From the NCBI RefSeq assembly GCF_003390885.1, contig NZ_QMEL01000006.1:122281-186280 (forward strand): a DNA stretch of 64,000 nt, in the 5' to 3' direction. The stretch's first letter is position 1. The number at the start of each line of letters is the position of its first letter. Shown here piece by piece: positions 32,600 through 41,851 of the stretch. A program made the translations under genes and the position numbers. The notes below the pieces were generated by a model. It ran no database searches, was not told where the DNA came from, and saw nothing but the letters and a program-made list of their open reading frames with translations. Source of the stretch: Pelagibacterium sediminicola (GTDB taxonomy: Bacteria; Pseudomonadota; Alphaproteobacteria; Rhizobiales; Devosiaceae).

Positions 32600-34416
32600 T
32601 GGCCGAGATAACCGAACTCAAGCGGATGCTGGCGGCCAAAGCCCAGGCGGTCGCCGAACACCTTTTGCCGGGCGGGGCAAAGCTGGGCAACGAGTGGCGT
32701 GCCGGTTCTGTGGCGGGCGAGAAGGGCGAAAGCCTTGGCGTCCACCTGTCGGGCGAAAAGGCCGGTATCTGGGCGGACTTTGCCACCGGCGAGCGCGGCG
32801 ACCTGATCGATCTTTGGTGCGCTGCCAAAAGCGTATCGCTGCCCGATGCCCTTGAGCAAATCCGGGCCTATCTCGGTGTCCAGCGACCCCAGCCTGCCCG
32901 CGACCCACGGCCAAGCTACACGCGCCCGCCGAGGCCGGTTTGTGGCAAGCCCAAGGGCCGCGTCCGCGACTATCTCACCGAGGACCGGAATTTGCCTGAT
33001 GCCGTGCTGGATACCTACCGGGTAGGCGAGGACGGCGACACGATCATTTTCCCGTTCATCCTGCCCGATGGTGAACTGGCGATGGCCAAGGCCCGGAAGG
33101 CCGAGGACGGCGCAGCGCCGCGCCCGACAGCCGCCAATTGTGAGCCAGTCCTGTTTGGATGGCAGGCAATCCCTGACGAAAGCCGGATGGTCGTTCTCAC
33201 CGAGGGTGAGATCGACGCAATGAGCTGGTACGCTTACGGCGTCCCGGCGCTTTCGGTGCCCTATGGCGGGGGGAAGGGTGCCAAACAGAAGTGGATCGAG
33301 AACGAATACGACCGTCTTGATCGGTTCGAGCGCATCTACGTCTCGATGGACATGGATGGTCCGGGCGAGGAAGCCGCGCAGGAAATCATTGCCCGCCTTG
33401 GACGGCACCGCTGCCTTCGCGTTGAGCTTCCTCACAAGGACGCCAACGAGTGTTTGATGGAAGGCATTAGCGCGATCCAGATGATGGATTGCCTGCGCAA
33501 CGCCAAATCCCTTGACCCCGAAGGGCTGCGCCGGGCGATGGATTACCACGACGAGGTGGTAAACCTGTTCTGGCCCGAGCCGGGTGCGCATGTTGGATAC
33601 ACGACGCCATACCGCAAGCTGGGCGACAAACTGACATTCCGCCCCGGAGAGGTAACACTTTGGAGCGGCGCTAGCGGGGCGGGCAAGAGCCAGATTCTTT
33701 CGGACTGTTCGGTTGACTGGGTTCGCCAGGGCAGCCGCATCTGCGTTTCGAGCCTTGAGATGAAGGCCAGTCAGACTCTCAAGCGTATGGTGAAGCAGGC
33801 CGGTGGCATAGATCGACCCTCGGAACCCTATATCCGCTCTACCCTCGAATATCTCGATCATGGGATTTTGCTTTACGAGCGCGTGGGGAAGGCCGGTGTC
33901 GAGCCGCTTCTTGAGGTGTTCGACTATGCCCGCGCCAAATACGGCTGCGACCAGTTCGTCATCGATAGCCTGATGCGGCTGGGCATCGCCTCCGACGATT
34001 ACAACGGGCAGGAAAAGGCTGTGTTCAAGCTGGTGGACTGGACGATCAAGAACAATGTCCACATGCATCTGGTGGCCCATGCGCGCAAGGGCGACAAGAC
34101 AACCGCCGCCCCGGAAACCGAGGACATCAAAGGCGCAATGGAAATCGGCGCCAACGCCTTCAATATCGTCACCGTCTACCGCGACAGAAGCATCGAGGAC
34201 GCGGTGCAGAAGGCCGAAAGCGATGCGGAAAAGCGCCGCATCTACGACGAGCGCCCCGGCGTCATCATGAACGTTGCCAAGCAGCGAAACGGCGACTTCG
34301 AGGGCAAGGTCGGCCTTTGGTTCGATCAAGAAAGCTACCGCTACCGCTCATCGCACGATCCTCTTGGGTCGCGCCGATATCTTGAATTTTCCCAACACGA
34401 AAGGATGTCAGCATGA
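32599..34416 (+). CDS. Bifunctional primase-helicase (toprim plus RecA-like)
   Basis: 605 aa from ATG 32599, which shares one base with the upstream stop. N-terminal 1-110 region resembles a DUF3987/primase helper. Toprim domain about 170-270: VVLTEGEIDAMSWYAYGVPA and YVSMDMDGPGEEAA (acidic metal residues). Helicase domain from about 330: Walker A SGASGAGKSQIL and FVIDSLMRLG. Resembles T7 gp4-type enzymes but lacks a clear zinc finger. It drives replication with the upstream organiser and the downstream SSB-like protein. Confidence 0.88.
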   Translation: MAEITELKRMLAAKAQAVAEHLLPGGAKLGNEWRAGSVAGEKGESLGVHLSGEKAGIWADFATGERGDLIDLWCAAKSVSLPDALEQIRAYLGVQRPQPARDPRPSYTRPPRPVCGKPKGRVRDYLTEDRNLPDAVLDTYRVGEDGDTIIFPFILPDGELAMAKARKAEDGAAPRPTAANCEPVLFGWQAIPDESRMVVLTEGEIDAMSWYAYGVPALSVPYGGGKGAKQKWIENEYDRLDRFERIYVSMDMDGPGEEAAQEIIARLGRHRCLRVELPHKDANECLMEGISAIQMMDCLRNAKSLDPEGLRRAMDYHDEVVNLFWPEPGAHVGYTTPYRKLGDKLTFRPGEVTLWSGASGAGKSQILSDCSVDWVRQGSRICVSSLEMKASQTLKRMVKQAGGIDRPSEPYIRSTLEYLDHGILLYERVGKAGVEPLLEVFDYARAKYGCDQFVIDSLMRLGIASDDYNGQEKAVFKLVDWTIKNNVHMHLVAHARKGDKTTAAPETEDIKGAMEIGANAFNIVTVYRDRSIEDAVQKAESDAEKRRIYDERPGVIMNVAKQRNGDFEGKVGLWFDQESYRYRSSHDPLGSRRYLEFSQHERMSA

Positions 34417-34706
34417 CTGACCGCATGGACGCCGTGATGGCGCGGGAATACGAGGTGAATGGCGAGAAGAAAACCGCCTTCACAAAGATCGGCGTTGCTT
34501 TCGCCACGAGAAGCGGCGGCTGGCAAATCCGGCTTGAAGCAACGCCTGCCCCACGCTTGGGGCGCGACGGGCAGCCAGAACTATCGTTCCTGCTTATGCC
34601 GCCCCGACAGGACAATCAGCGCCAGCAATCGCGCCCACAACCGGCGCCTGGCGGGGGCGACGGCGGCATGGACGATAATATCCCGTTCGCGCCGGAGTGG
34701 CGCTGA
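34413..34706 (+). CDS. Possible single-stranded DNA-binding protein
   Basis: 97 aa. C-terminal MDDNIPFAPEWR resembles the SSB acidic tip (DDDIPF), preceded by a Gln/Pro/Gly linker. The N-terminal 60 residues are a small beta-rich domain (KTAFTKIGVAFATRSGGWQI) shorter than a standard OB fold. Its place directly after the helicase supports an SSB role. The tip is not at the extreme end, which is unusual. Confidence 0.6.
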   Translation: MTDRMDAVMAREYEVNGEKKTAFTKIGVAFATRSGGWQIRLEATPAPRLGRDGQPELSFLLMPPRQDNQRQQSRPQPAPGGGDGGMDDNIPFAPEWR

Positions 34707-34894
34707 TGAGGTGCGAGCGCTTTACCGATGATGTGATCGCCGGGCTCAAAGAGAAGTTGGCGCACGCGGTCGATAGCCGGGACCATTCCACCGAGATTTT
34801 TGACGACGAACTGCGGGAAGTCATCGACCATATGGAAAGGATGCTGGCGAAAATCCAAGAGTATCGAGCCGAACAGGAAAAGAAGTTCGCATGA
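34706..34894 (+). CDS. Small helical phage protein
   Basis: 62 aa from ATG 34706, overlapping the previous stop. Acidic/basic helices (DELREVIDHMERMLAKIQEY). No family recognised. Confidence 0.6.
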   Translation: MRCERFTDDVIAGLKEKLAHAVDSRDHSTEIFDDELREVIDHMERMLAKIQEYRAEQEKKFA

Positions 34895-34895
34895 C

Positions 34896-35114
34896 ATGCC
34901 CGTCCAGTCCGTCGAAAGCAGCCCCGGCCATCGTGTCATCGTCACCACCTGCGAAGGGTGCGGTGCACGCGCTGACTTCGGTGAGGACGTTGATCTGCGC
35001 CGGGCGCTTTCATCTGGTGACAAGCGATATGCGGGCCGGTGGTGGTGCGGCTGGGACGTTCAAGAGCGCAAGCCGGTGTGCAAGGCAATAAAGCAGGAAG
35101 GGAAAGCAGGGTGA
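34896..35114 (+). CDS. Zinc-ribbon-like small protein
   Basis: 72 aa from ATG 34896, AGGAAAAG upstream. VIVTTCEGCGARADFGEDVD gives one Cys pair and RWWCGWDVQERKPVC the other two Cys. Probably binds zinc. Function unknown. Confidence 0.55.
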   Translation: MPVQSVESSPGHRVIVTTCEGCGARADFGEDVDLRRALSSGDKRYAGRWWCGWDVQERKPVCKAIKQEGKAG

Positions 35115-35419
35115 GCAAGGAACTGGTGCAGCGGCTGCGCCACGTCTCGAACATGATCAACATGGGCGAAAAGATCAGGTGGGGCGAGGACACGGCGCTG
35201 ATGGATCAAGCCGCCGACCTCATAGAGCGGATGAACAAGACCATAGATGACATGGAACGGGCGCTGCAACCGTTCTCGTCCGCCGTGTTCAATGACAATG
35301 GCGACGTCACAATCAATTACTCGGTATTCGACGACGACGACCTGTTCCGCGCCTATTCGGTGCTGAGAAAGCTTCGTGCCGACCCTGGCCTCCCCCAACC
35401 TCCCAACAAGGGCGAATAG
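35111..35419 (+). CDS. Hypothetical phage protein
   Basis: 102 aa from GTG 35111, overlapping the previous stop (GTGA). SKELVQRLRHVSNMINMGEK then a helical DLIERMNKTIDDMERAL region. Similar proteins list 'AADLIE' helices in many phages; function unknown. Confidence 0.6.
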   Translation: MSKELVQRLRHVSNMINMGEKIRWGEDTALMDQAADLIERMNKTIDDMERALQPFSSAVFNDNGDVTINYSVFDDDDLFRAYSVLRKLRADPGLPQPPNKGE

Positions 35420-35421
35420 AC

Positions 35422-36021
35422 ATGGCAAGACGCGGAAGGCCGGCACATAACCGTAAGCAGGGCAAGCGCACCAAGACCGGCATCCTGTCGCGCGAGCAAG
35501 AGCAGAAGGCCATTATGCGGGCCCTTGAGGGCAAAAAATACGAAGCGGCGGAAAAGGAAACCCTGATGAACAATCTCGAAGCGCGTGTCACCAAGCACGG
35601 CATCGATCCCAAGAAGGCCATGGACCAGCGCGCGGGCTCATTTGTCGGGCGTCTTTGCCTCGGTGGCGAAATCAGCAAGGCGCAACTGGCCGCTGCCGAG
35701 CAATGGATGGAAGAGCGCCACGCCTATCAGTTTGCCATCGATTGCCCGCCGGGCGATCAGGCGATCGATTTGACCCGCGCGCCTGGCCGCACCCATGGCG
35801 AGGACGTTGCCCGCACCCAGAAGGCAGTAGAACGCTTCGAGGCCAGCAAGAAGGCACTGAGAGAAGCGCAGGACGCTATCGGGCTTCGCAGCAACCTCTA
35901 TGCCGCCATGAACCTTCTGGTGGAGCGGGAACAGGAACTGCATCACCTTGTCGGTGACTTGCGGGAAGCGCTCAACGCTCTTGCCCGCCACTATCGCATC
36001 ACCGGCAGGCGCGCGGCTTGA
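35422..36021 (+). CDS. Hypothetical phage protein, last gene of right early operon
   Basis: 199 aa. Very basic N-terminus (ARRGRPAHNRKQGKRTKTG), then helical: VGRLCLGGEISKAQLAAAEQ. Could bind DNA; a late-regulator role is only a guess from its place before a terminator. Common in Hyphomicrobiales prophages by impression. Confidence 0.6.
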   Translation: MARRGRPAHNRKQGKRTKTGILSREQEQKAIMRALEGKKYEAAEKETLMNNLEARVTKHGIDPKKAMDQRAGSFVGRLCLGGEISKAQLAAAEQWMEERHAYQFAIDCPPGDQAIDLTRAPGRTHGEDVARTQKAVERFEASKKALREAQDAIGLRSNLYAAMNLLVEREQELHHLVGDLREALNALARHYRITGRRAA

Positions 36022-36078
36022 CAGATTCGAGCAAATCACCGAGCATAGCAAATGAAGGTGACGCATTGCGTCCAGATC

Positions 36079-36110
36079 AAAGCCCTGCCAAGCGCGGGGC
36101 TTTCTTGTTT
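36079..36110 (+). terminator. Intrinsic terminator of right early operon
   Basis: AAAGCCC (36079-36085) pairs with GGGCTTT (36097-36103), followed by CTTGTTT. The stretch 36111-36297 holds no gene but should carry the cold-shock promoter and its long 5' leader. Confidence 0.7.
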
Positions 36111-36297
36111 CCTGATTGCCATTGAAGGAAAGAAGGCGTAGGGTGGATCCACGTTTTCAGCCGTCTTTGGCTTTCTGATCACCGGCCAGTCCGGATTGCT
36201 TAGTTACCCCTCGATAATTGCGAACGTTCCGACCTGCGCTGTTGCAGAGCGGATAACTGCTCGCGTTTATCGTTCGAGCAATTCAAAGGACTATCCT

Positions 36298-36507
36298 ATG
36301 ATTAATGGCACCGTAAAATTCTTCAACGCGTCTAAAGGCTTTGGCTTCATTACGCCTGACAACGGCGGCAAAGACCATTTTGTCCACGTCTCGGCAGTGC
36401 AGAACTCGGGCATGAACGGTCTCTACGAGAACGACAAGGTTTCGTATGACGTCGAGACTGGCCGCGATGGTCGCGAGTCGGCGATCAACCTTCAGCTCGC
36501 AAGCTGA
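36298..36507 (+). CDS. Cold-shock domain protein
   Basis: 69 aa from ATG 36298 with AAAGGA upstream. RNP1 KGFGFIT and RNP2 HFVHVSA motifs, length typical of CspA. It binds single-stranded RNA/DNA as a chaperone. Unusual as a stand-alone gene in a prophage, between early and late genes. The long upstream leader (about 36111-36297) fits the thermosensing leaders of csp genes. Confidence 0.92.
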   Translation: MINGTVKFFNASKGFGFITPDNGGKDHFVHVSAVQNSGMNGLYENDKVSYDVETGRDGRESAINLQLAS

Positions 36508-36556
36508 TTAGGCGGGTCGCGTTTCGGCGCGGCCCTACCGCCACCCAAGGATGCAT

Positions 36557-36745
36557 ATGACTAGCACTTTACGTGCAGTTGCCGAAACTCGCTTTGCCGC
36601 TATCACCCGCCGGGAAGAGGCCGCAATGAGCGAAGTTGATGCCGAGCTTCAGCGGACAAGAGAAAACACCGCGCGTCTGAAAGCGCTCCGTTTGGCCGCT
36701 CCTGCTTCGCAGGCGGACAAATTGGCTGAGTTGCGTAAGCGCTAA
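36557..36745 (+). CDS. Small protein downstream of csp
   Basis: 62 aa from ATG 36557 (AAGGA, 6-base spacing). TSTLRAVAETRFAAITRREE then a helical charged body. Similar small proteins follow csp genes in rhizobial genomes, so the pair was probably captured together. Function unknown. Confidence 0.65.
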   Translation: MTSTLRAVAETRFAAITRREEAAMSEVDAELQRTRENTARLKALRLAAPASQADKLAELRKR

Positions 36746-36773
36746 TCCGCAGACCTATCGACTAGTCTTTTTG

Positions 36774-36803
36774 GCCCGCCGGTTACGCCAGCGGGCTTTT
36801 TCT
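36774..36803 (+). terminator. Intrinsic terminator after csp pair
   Basis: GCCCGC (36774-36779) and GCGGGC (36791-36796) with an 11-base loop, followed by TTTTTCTT. Confidence 0.85.
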
Positions 36804-36887
36804 TGAGACGGGCGCATATCGTTCGATTGCGTGAACCCTTGAGCCGCGTCCGTCTCAATGCCTCACAACCAATCGCAGGAGAAGGTG

Positions 36888-37199
36888 ATGGAGGCAGCAT
36901 TGACACTCACTCTGATGCTGCTCGCGGTGCATTGGGTGGCAGACTATCCGTTGCAAGGCGACTTCCTTGCGCAAGCTAAACAGAAGGGCCCGCTGCGCGT
37001 CTATCACCTCGTTGCCCACGCTGGCATCCATGGAGGCGGGGTCGCGCTGGTCACAGGAAGCGTCTGGCTTGGGCTGGCGGAGTGGGTCGCGCATACGATC
37101 ATCGATGAATTGAAGGTGCGCGGCTGGACTTCGTTCGCGCTCGATCAGGTGCTCCACATCATCTGCAAGGCGGTTTGGCTCGCCATTCTGTTCGCCTAA
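36888..37199 (+). CDS. DUF3307 membrane protein
   Basis: 103 aa from ATG 36888 (AGGAGAAGG upstream). LLAVHWVADYPLQGDFLAQA, VYHLVAHAGIHGGGVAL and AHTIIDELKV are DUF3307 signatures; about three membrane helices with conserved His/Asp. Role unknown. It lies just before the packaging genes. Confidence 0.8.
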   Translation: MEAALTLTLMLLAVHWVADYPLQGDFLAQAKQKGPLRVYHLVAHAGIHGGGVALVTGSVWLGLAEWVAHTIIDELKVRGWTSFALDQVLHIICKAVWLAILFA

Positions 37200-37378
37200 C
37201 CCCTTCATCGCCGCCCGTCCTTTCCAGGTGATGCGGAAGTAGCCTGTTCATAGCGCCTTCCATGACGAGCCGGGGCGGCGGGGCAATGAAACCGTAACGC
37301 GGATGGCCGTACGGTGTGTGGCGGCAAGGGTACCGGCGATCGATCTTCAAACTGACCGCCGGTATCCTTCATAGTCGC

Positions 37379-37573
37379 CTATTCTACCTTCTTCAGGGAG
37401 TGAAGTGGGAAAATTCCGTCCTCTTTCTTCCATGGTTCCTTATTCGCAACGAACCAGTCGCACCGCGCACTTTCGGTGGAATCGTATCCATATCTGTCGA
37501 TGTTAGCGACGGTCATTTTCGGACCGCCGGACTTCAATTGAACCACATCGCCTAGTTTGATCTCGTCGGACAT
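37379..37573 (-). CDS. DUF2158 (YodC-like) small protein
   Basis: 64 aa from ATG 37573, RBS GGAGGGGG. IKLGDVVQLKSGGPKMTVAN and CDWF then a terminal PLHSLKKVE match DUF2158. On the strand opposite to the late genes; 35 bases separate it from the divergent terminase start. Function unknown. Confidence 0.8.
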   Translation of the reverse strand: MSDEIKLGDVVQLKSGGPKMTVANIDRYGYDSTESARCDWFVANKEPWKKEDGIFPLHSLKKVE

Positions 37574-37608
37574 TGCCCCCTCCATTTTGTTTGGCGGATA
37601 CTTTTCGC

Positions 37609-38142
37609 ATGACCCTTACGCCCAAGCAACAGCGGTTTGTCGACGAATATCTCATCGACCTCAACGCCACCCAGGCAGCGATCCGCGCCGGGTACAGTGC
37701 AAAGACCGCAGAGCAACAGGCATCGCGCCTGTTGAGAAATGTTAAGGTCCGCGCTGCCGTCGAAACGGGGCAGGCGAAGGCTGCTCAAAAGCTCGAAGTC
37801 ACCAAGGAACGCATTGTCGAGGAACTGGCAAAGATCGGTTTCTCGAACATGCAGGATTACATGCGCGCCGGGCCGGATGGCGATCCTTACCTCGACTTTT
37901 CCGAACTGACCCGCGATCAGGCCGCGGCTCTTGGCGAGGTGACGGTTGAGGACTTCAAGGACGGGCGCGGCGAGAACGCCCGCGATGTTCGCCGGGTGAA
38001 GTTCAAGCTCCATGACAAGAAGGGCGCGCTGGTCGATCTGGCCAAGATGCTCGGCTTCATGGTGGATCGTCACGAACTGACCGGAAAGGATGGAGCGCCG
38101 CTTGCCCCGCCGGTGATCCAGTTCGTCAAGGATGAAGGTTAG
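37609..38142 (+). CDS. terS: Terminase small subunit
   Basis: 177 aa from ATG 37609. N-terminal LTPKQQRFVDEYLIDLNATQ and AIRAGYSAKTAEQQASRLL is the terminase_2 small-subunit HTH. It selects the packaging site on phage DNA. Overlaps the large subunit gene by 11 bases. Confidence 0.93.
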   Translation: MTLTPKQQRFVDEYLIDLNATQAAIRAGYSAKTAEQQASRLLRNVKVRAAVETGQAKAAQKLEVTKERIVEELAKIGFSNMQDYMRAGPDGDPYLDFSELTRDQAAALGEVTVEDFKDGRGENARDVRRVKFKLHDKKGALVDLAKMLGFMVDRHELTGKDGAPLAPPVIQFVKDEG

Positions 38143-39382
38143 CCTATCAGGACCTCAGCACGAATTCGCAGCCGCCGCCGATCAGTTTCCGGCAATGGTG
38201 GCGGGGTTCGGGGCCGGCAAGACACACGCGGCGGTTTATCGAGCCATTGCACGCAAACTCCAGTATCCGGCTCAGAACGTCGCCTATTACCTGCCGACCT
38301 ATGATCTGGTGCGGAATATCGGATTTCCCCGGTTTGCCGAACTACTCGACGGGCTGGGCATCCAGCACAAAATCAACAAGACAGATGCGGATGTTGTAAT
38401 AGGCCCGGGTGGAGGCTGGGGCAGGGTGATCTTCCGGACGATGGATACACCCGAGCGCATCATTGGTTATGAGGTGGCCGATAGTCTCGTAGACGAGTTG
38501 GACACTCTGCCAACAGAGAAGGCGCGTGAGGTCTGGAACAAGATCATCAGCCGTAATCGGCAGAAGAAGCCGGATGGCTCGCTGAACACGGTCGCGGTCG
38601 CCACAACGCCGGAAGGGTTTCGCTTCGTCTATGAGCGCTGGCAGAAGAACCCGGCGCCGGGCTATCGGATCATCAAGGCGACGACCGAGAGCAACGCCAA
38701 GAACCTGCCGGACGGCTATATCCAGTCATTGCGGGACAGCTACCCGGCGAATTTGCTGGCGGCCTATCTCGACGGCGAATTCGTCAATCTGACCAGTGGG
38801 TCAGTCTATCCCGAGTTTGATCGGGGGAAACACGCCAGCACCGAGGCAATACAGGCCGGCGATACGCTCCACATTGGCATGGACTTCAACGTCCAGAGAA
38901 TGGCCGCGGTAGTCTTTGTACTGAGAGGCGGCAAACCGCACGCCGTGCAGGAATATACCGATGTCCTCGACACCCCGGCGATGATCGCCTTGCTCAAGGC
39001 GCGGCATGAGGGCCATTCGATTATGGTCTACCCCGACGCTTCGGGAAAGAACCGGAAGTCAAACAGCGCCAGCGAGAGTGATATCGCATTGCTCAAGCAG
39101 GCTCGGTTTCAGGTTTGCGTGAACCCGGTGAACCCGGCGGTGAAAGACAGGGTGCTTGCGGTGAACCAGTTACTGGCCCGCGACGGCCTGGGCGTAAACC
39201 TCGATCGCTGCCCGATGTTCGTGGAAGCGCTCGAAAAGCAGTCCTACGACAAGAACGGCGAGCCGGATAAGTCGGCTGGCCTCGATCATATCAACGATGC
39301 CGGTGGCTACTTCATTGCCTATCGCTTCCCGATTAGGAAGCCGGGTATTTCGGGCCAAAGAGAACTCAGGGGCTTTGTATGA
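38132..39382 (+). CDS. terL: Terminase large subunit
   Basis: 416 aa. ATPase Walker A in VAGFGAGKTHAAVYR (about 23-37), Walker B ADSLVDELDTL, coupling motif VATTPEG. Nuclease domain: IGMDFNVQRMAAVV and later VYPDASGKNRKSNSASESD, FV then LDHINDAGGYFIAYRFP with conserved acids. Packages phage DNA into the head. Overlaps the portal gene by 4 bases. Confidence 0.95.
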   Translation: MKVSLSGPQHEFAAAADQFPAMVAGFGAGKTHAAVYRAIARKLQYPAQNVAYYLPTYDLVRNIGFPRFAELLDGLGIQHKINKTDADVVIGPGGGWGRVIFRTMDTPERIIGYEVADSLVDELDTLPTEKAREVWNKIISRNRQKKPDGSLNTVAVATTPEGFRFVYERWQKNPAPGYRIIKATTESNAKNLPDGYIQSLRDSYPANLLAAYLDGEFVNLTSGSVYPEFDRGKHASTEAIQAGDTLHIGMDFNVQRMAAVVFVLRGGKPHAVQEYTDVLDTPAMIALLKARHEGHSIMVYPDASGKNRKSNSASESDIALLKQARFQVCVNPVNPAVKDRVLAVNQLLARDGLGVNLDRCPMFVEALEKQSYDKNGEPDKSAGLDHINDAGGYFIAYRFPIRKPGISGQRELRGFV

Positions 39383-40767
39383 GCGGATTTGATATCGAGG
39401 CCCATCACCCTCTCTATGACGCCTTCCTGCCCGCGTGGACGCTCCTGCGGGATTCGTTCGATGGCGAGGATGACATCAAGGCCAAGGGCGTCACCTATCT
39501 GCCGATGAAGCCGGGCACCGCGGCGATTGACGACCCTGCCGTCAAGGCGCGGGCCTATGACTTTTACAAGGAATATGCTGAATTTCCTGATCTCGTGGCG
39601 CTTACGACGCGCGGCGCGGTCGGGACGATCCTCGATAAGTCGGCCAATATCGAACTGCCGAAAGACCTTGAGCCACTGCGGGAGCGGGCAACGCGCGACG
39701 GCCTGACGCTCGAGGCGCTCCATCGCAGGATCGCTACCGAGCTGATGCTGACCGGGCGTTACGGCATCCTGCCGGGCATTGCGCAGGATGGCTCGCCGTA
39801 TCTCGCCGGTTACATTGCGGAATCGATCATCAACTGGGACGAGACGGATCAGGTCGCTGATTATGTGGTGCTGGACGAGAGCGGGCAGGTTCGCAATCGG
39901 GAGACCGGCGCCTGGGATGAAGTAAAGCAGTATCGGGAATGCTTCGTTGGGGATGGACGGTACGCGGCGCGCGTGTGGAGCGATACGGGTACAGGTCTTC
40001 AGCCCGAGGACCCGGTCGAGGCGCGGGACCGCAAGCAAAAACCTCTTGATTTTCTACCCTTTGTCTTTGTGAACACGTCCGATCTGACGCCTTCGCCCGA
40101 TGACGTGCCGCTGTTCGGTCTGGCCAAGATTTCGCTGCGCATCTATCGCATGGACGCGAACTACCAGTCCGGCCTCTACATGACGAGTGAGCCGACGCCT
40201 TGGGTATCGGGCCATTTCGATGAACAGGACGCCACGCGCCAGCCGCCTTCTACCATCGGCGCGGCGCGGTTGTGGGTGCTGCCCGATGGCGCACAGGCCG
40301 GGATGCTTGAGTTTACCGGCGCCGGGCTTTCGGCCCAACAAAAGGCCATCGAGGACGCGAAAGCCGACGCGGTGATGTTCGGTGCTCAAATCCTCACCAA
40401 TCGGTCGAACGCCGCGGAATCGGGCGAGGCCAAACGGGTGAGGCTCGACAGCCAGCACAGCACGTTGAAGGGCATTGCGATGACCTCGGCGGCTGGTCTT
40501 GAGCGGGCATTGAAGAACGCGGCCATCTGGATCGGGGCGAACCCTGATAAGGTGAAGGTCGCGCCGAATTTGGATTTCTTCGAGAACGAGCTTTCGGCGC
40601 AGGATGTTACAGCGCTTGTTGCAGCGTGGCAGAGCGCTGCATTTAGCAAGCGCACCCTGCACTGGAACCTCCAGCGGGGCGGTGTGGTGCAGGAAGGGAA
40701 GCCCTTCGAGCAGGAGCAGGAGGAAATTGCCGAGGACGAGCCCGGCCTCCCGGTTGTGACGGAATAA
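39379..40767 (+). CDS. Portal protein, DUF4055 family
   Basis: 462 aa. HHPLYDAFLPAWTLLRDSFD, TTRGAVGTILDKSANIELPK and later EFTGAGLSAQQKAIEDAKAD match the DUF4055 portal group. It forms the ring through which DNA enters. Placed between terminase and head morphogenesis as expected. Confidence 0.85.
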   Translation: MSGFDIEAHHPLYDAFLPAWTLLRDSFDGEDDIKAKGVTYLPMKPGTAAIDDPAVKARAYDFYKEYAEFPDLVALTTRGAVGTILDKSANIELPKDLEPLRERATRDGLTLEALHRRIATELMLTGRYGILPGIAQDGSPYLAGYIAESIINWDETDQVADYVVLDESGQVRNRETGAWDEVKQYRECFVGDGRYAARVWSDTGTGLQPEDPVEARDRKQKPLDFLPFVFVNTSDLTPSPDDVPLFGLAKISLRIYRMDANYQSGLYMTSEPTPWVSGHFDEQDATRQPPSTIGAARLWVLPDGAQAGMLEFTGAGLSAQQKAIEDAKADAVMFGAQILTNRSNAAESGEAKRVRLDSQHSTLKGIAMTSAAGLERALKNAAIWIGANPDKVKVAPNLDFFENELSAQDVTALVAAWQSAAFSKRTLHWNLQRGGVVQEGKPFEQEQEEIAEDEPGLPVVTE

Positions 40768-40770
40768 CCG

Positions 40771-41844
40771 ATGGTGTCCGTCAACGACATGGTTGCCGAC
40801 CTCGAGGTCAGGCACATGGTCGGCGTGCATCGTCTTGGGACCGGCATTCTGCGCAAGCTCCTGCCGATCCTCGACCGCGCCGACGCCGAGATTGTCGCGA
40901 GGCTTTTGGCCAGAGGCGACGTTCTGGAGGGATCGTTCACCTCCAGGCGGCTTGAAAGGCTGCTTGATGCGATCCGGCGGATCAATCACGACGCGCATGT
41001 GATTGTTGGGCGCGAACTGCGGGACGAGCTGCGCAACCTTGCAGCTTACGAGGCAGAGTTTCAGCGCAGGCTTTTGACCGGCGCGATGCCCGTTGCGTTC
41101 GACGTGGTAACGCCGAGCACGGAACTGCTCTACGCCGCGGTGCAAGCCCGCCCGTTTCAGGGGCGTTTGCTCAAGGAGTGGCTGACCGATCTCGATGCCA
41201 ATGCTGCCCGTCGCGTGCGGGACGCCGTGAGGTTAGGTGTGGTGCAGGGTGACACGGTTGACCAGATCGTTCGTCGCATCAGGGGCACGCGCGCACAGAA
41301 CTACGCCGATGGCGTCATGGCGATTTCGCGCCGCGGTGCCGAGGCGATGGTGAGGACGGCGGTTTCGCACACAACGGCAGTGGCGCGGACTGAGCTTTAC
41401 GAGGCCAATTCTGCTCTCATAGCCGAGGAAATGATCGTCGCCACACTCGACACGCGGACTTGCCCACAGTGCCAGGCGCTCGATGGAAAGCGCTTCCCGG
41501 TAGGTGAGGGGCCGAAAGAGCCCTTTCACATCGGATGTCGGTGCATCAGGATTCCGCGCACCAAGAGCTGGCGCGAGCTTGGCTTTGATATCGACGAACT
41601 CGAACCATCGACGCGGGCGAGTATGAACGGGCAGGTCCCAGCCTCGATGACGTATGGAGAATGGCTGCGCAAACAGCCTGCCAGTGTACAGGACGAGGCT
41701 TTGGGGCCAACGCGGGGTGCATTGTTCCGCCGCGGTAAACTGCCGATTGAGCGGTTTACCAATCGGGCGGGCGATCAACTCACGCTTGAGCAATTAAGGG
41801 CAATGGAGGCTGAGGCTTTCGCACGCGCCGGACTTGCGGCATAG
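40771..41844 (+). CDS. Head morphogenesis protein (Mu gpF / SPP1 gp7 type)
   Basis: 357 aa. C-terminal minor-head motif: ATLDTRTCPQCQALDGKRFP then PFHIGCRCIRIPRTKSW (Cys-rich). N-terminus is helical. Family members bind the portal and sometimes enter the cell with DNA. Confidence 0.88.
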   Translation: MVSVNDMVADLEVRHMVGVHRLGTGILRKLLPILDRADAEIVARLLARGDVLEGSFTSRRLERLLDAIRRINHDAHVIVGRELRDELRNLAAYEAEFQRRLLTGAMPVAFDVVTPSTELLYAAVQARPFQGRLLKEWLTDLDANAARRVRDAVRLGVVQGDTVDQIVRRIRGTRAQNYADGVMAISRRGAEAMVRTAVSHTTAVARTELYEANSALIAEEMIVATLDTRTCPQCQALDGKRFPVGEGPKEPFHIGCRCIRIPRTKSWRELGFDIDELEPSTRASMNGQVPASMTYGEWLRKQPASVQDEALGPTRGALFRRGKLPIERFTNRAGDQLTLEQLRAMEAEAFARAGLAA

Positions 41845-41851
41845 TGGGGTC

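Noticed and set aside
32518..34329. 603-codon minus-strand frame
   Set aside because: Antisense to the primase-helicase, which has clear toprim and Walker motifs.
37200..37378. cos or pac site before terminase
   Set aside because: No recognisable repeat set or known site pattern; nothing to support the call.
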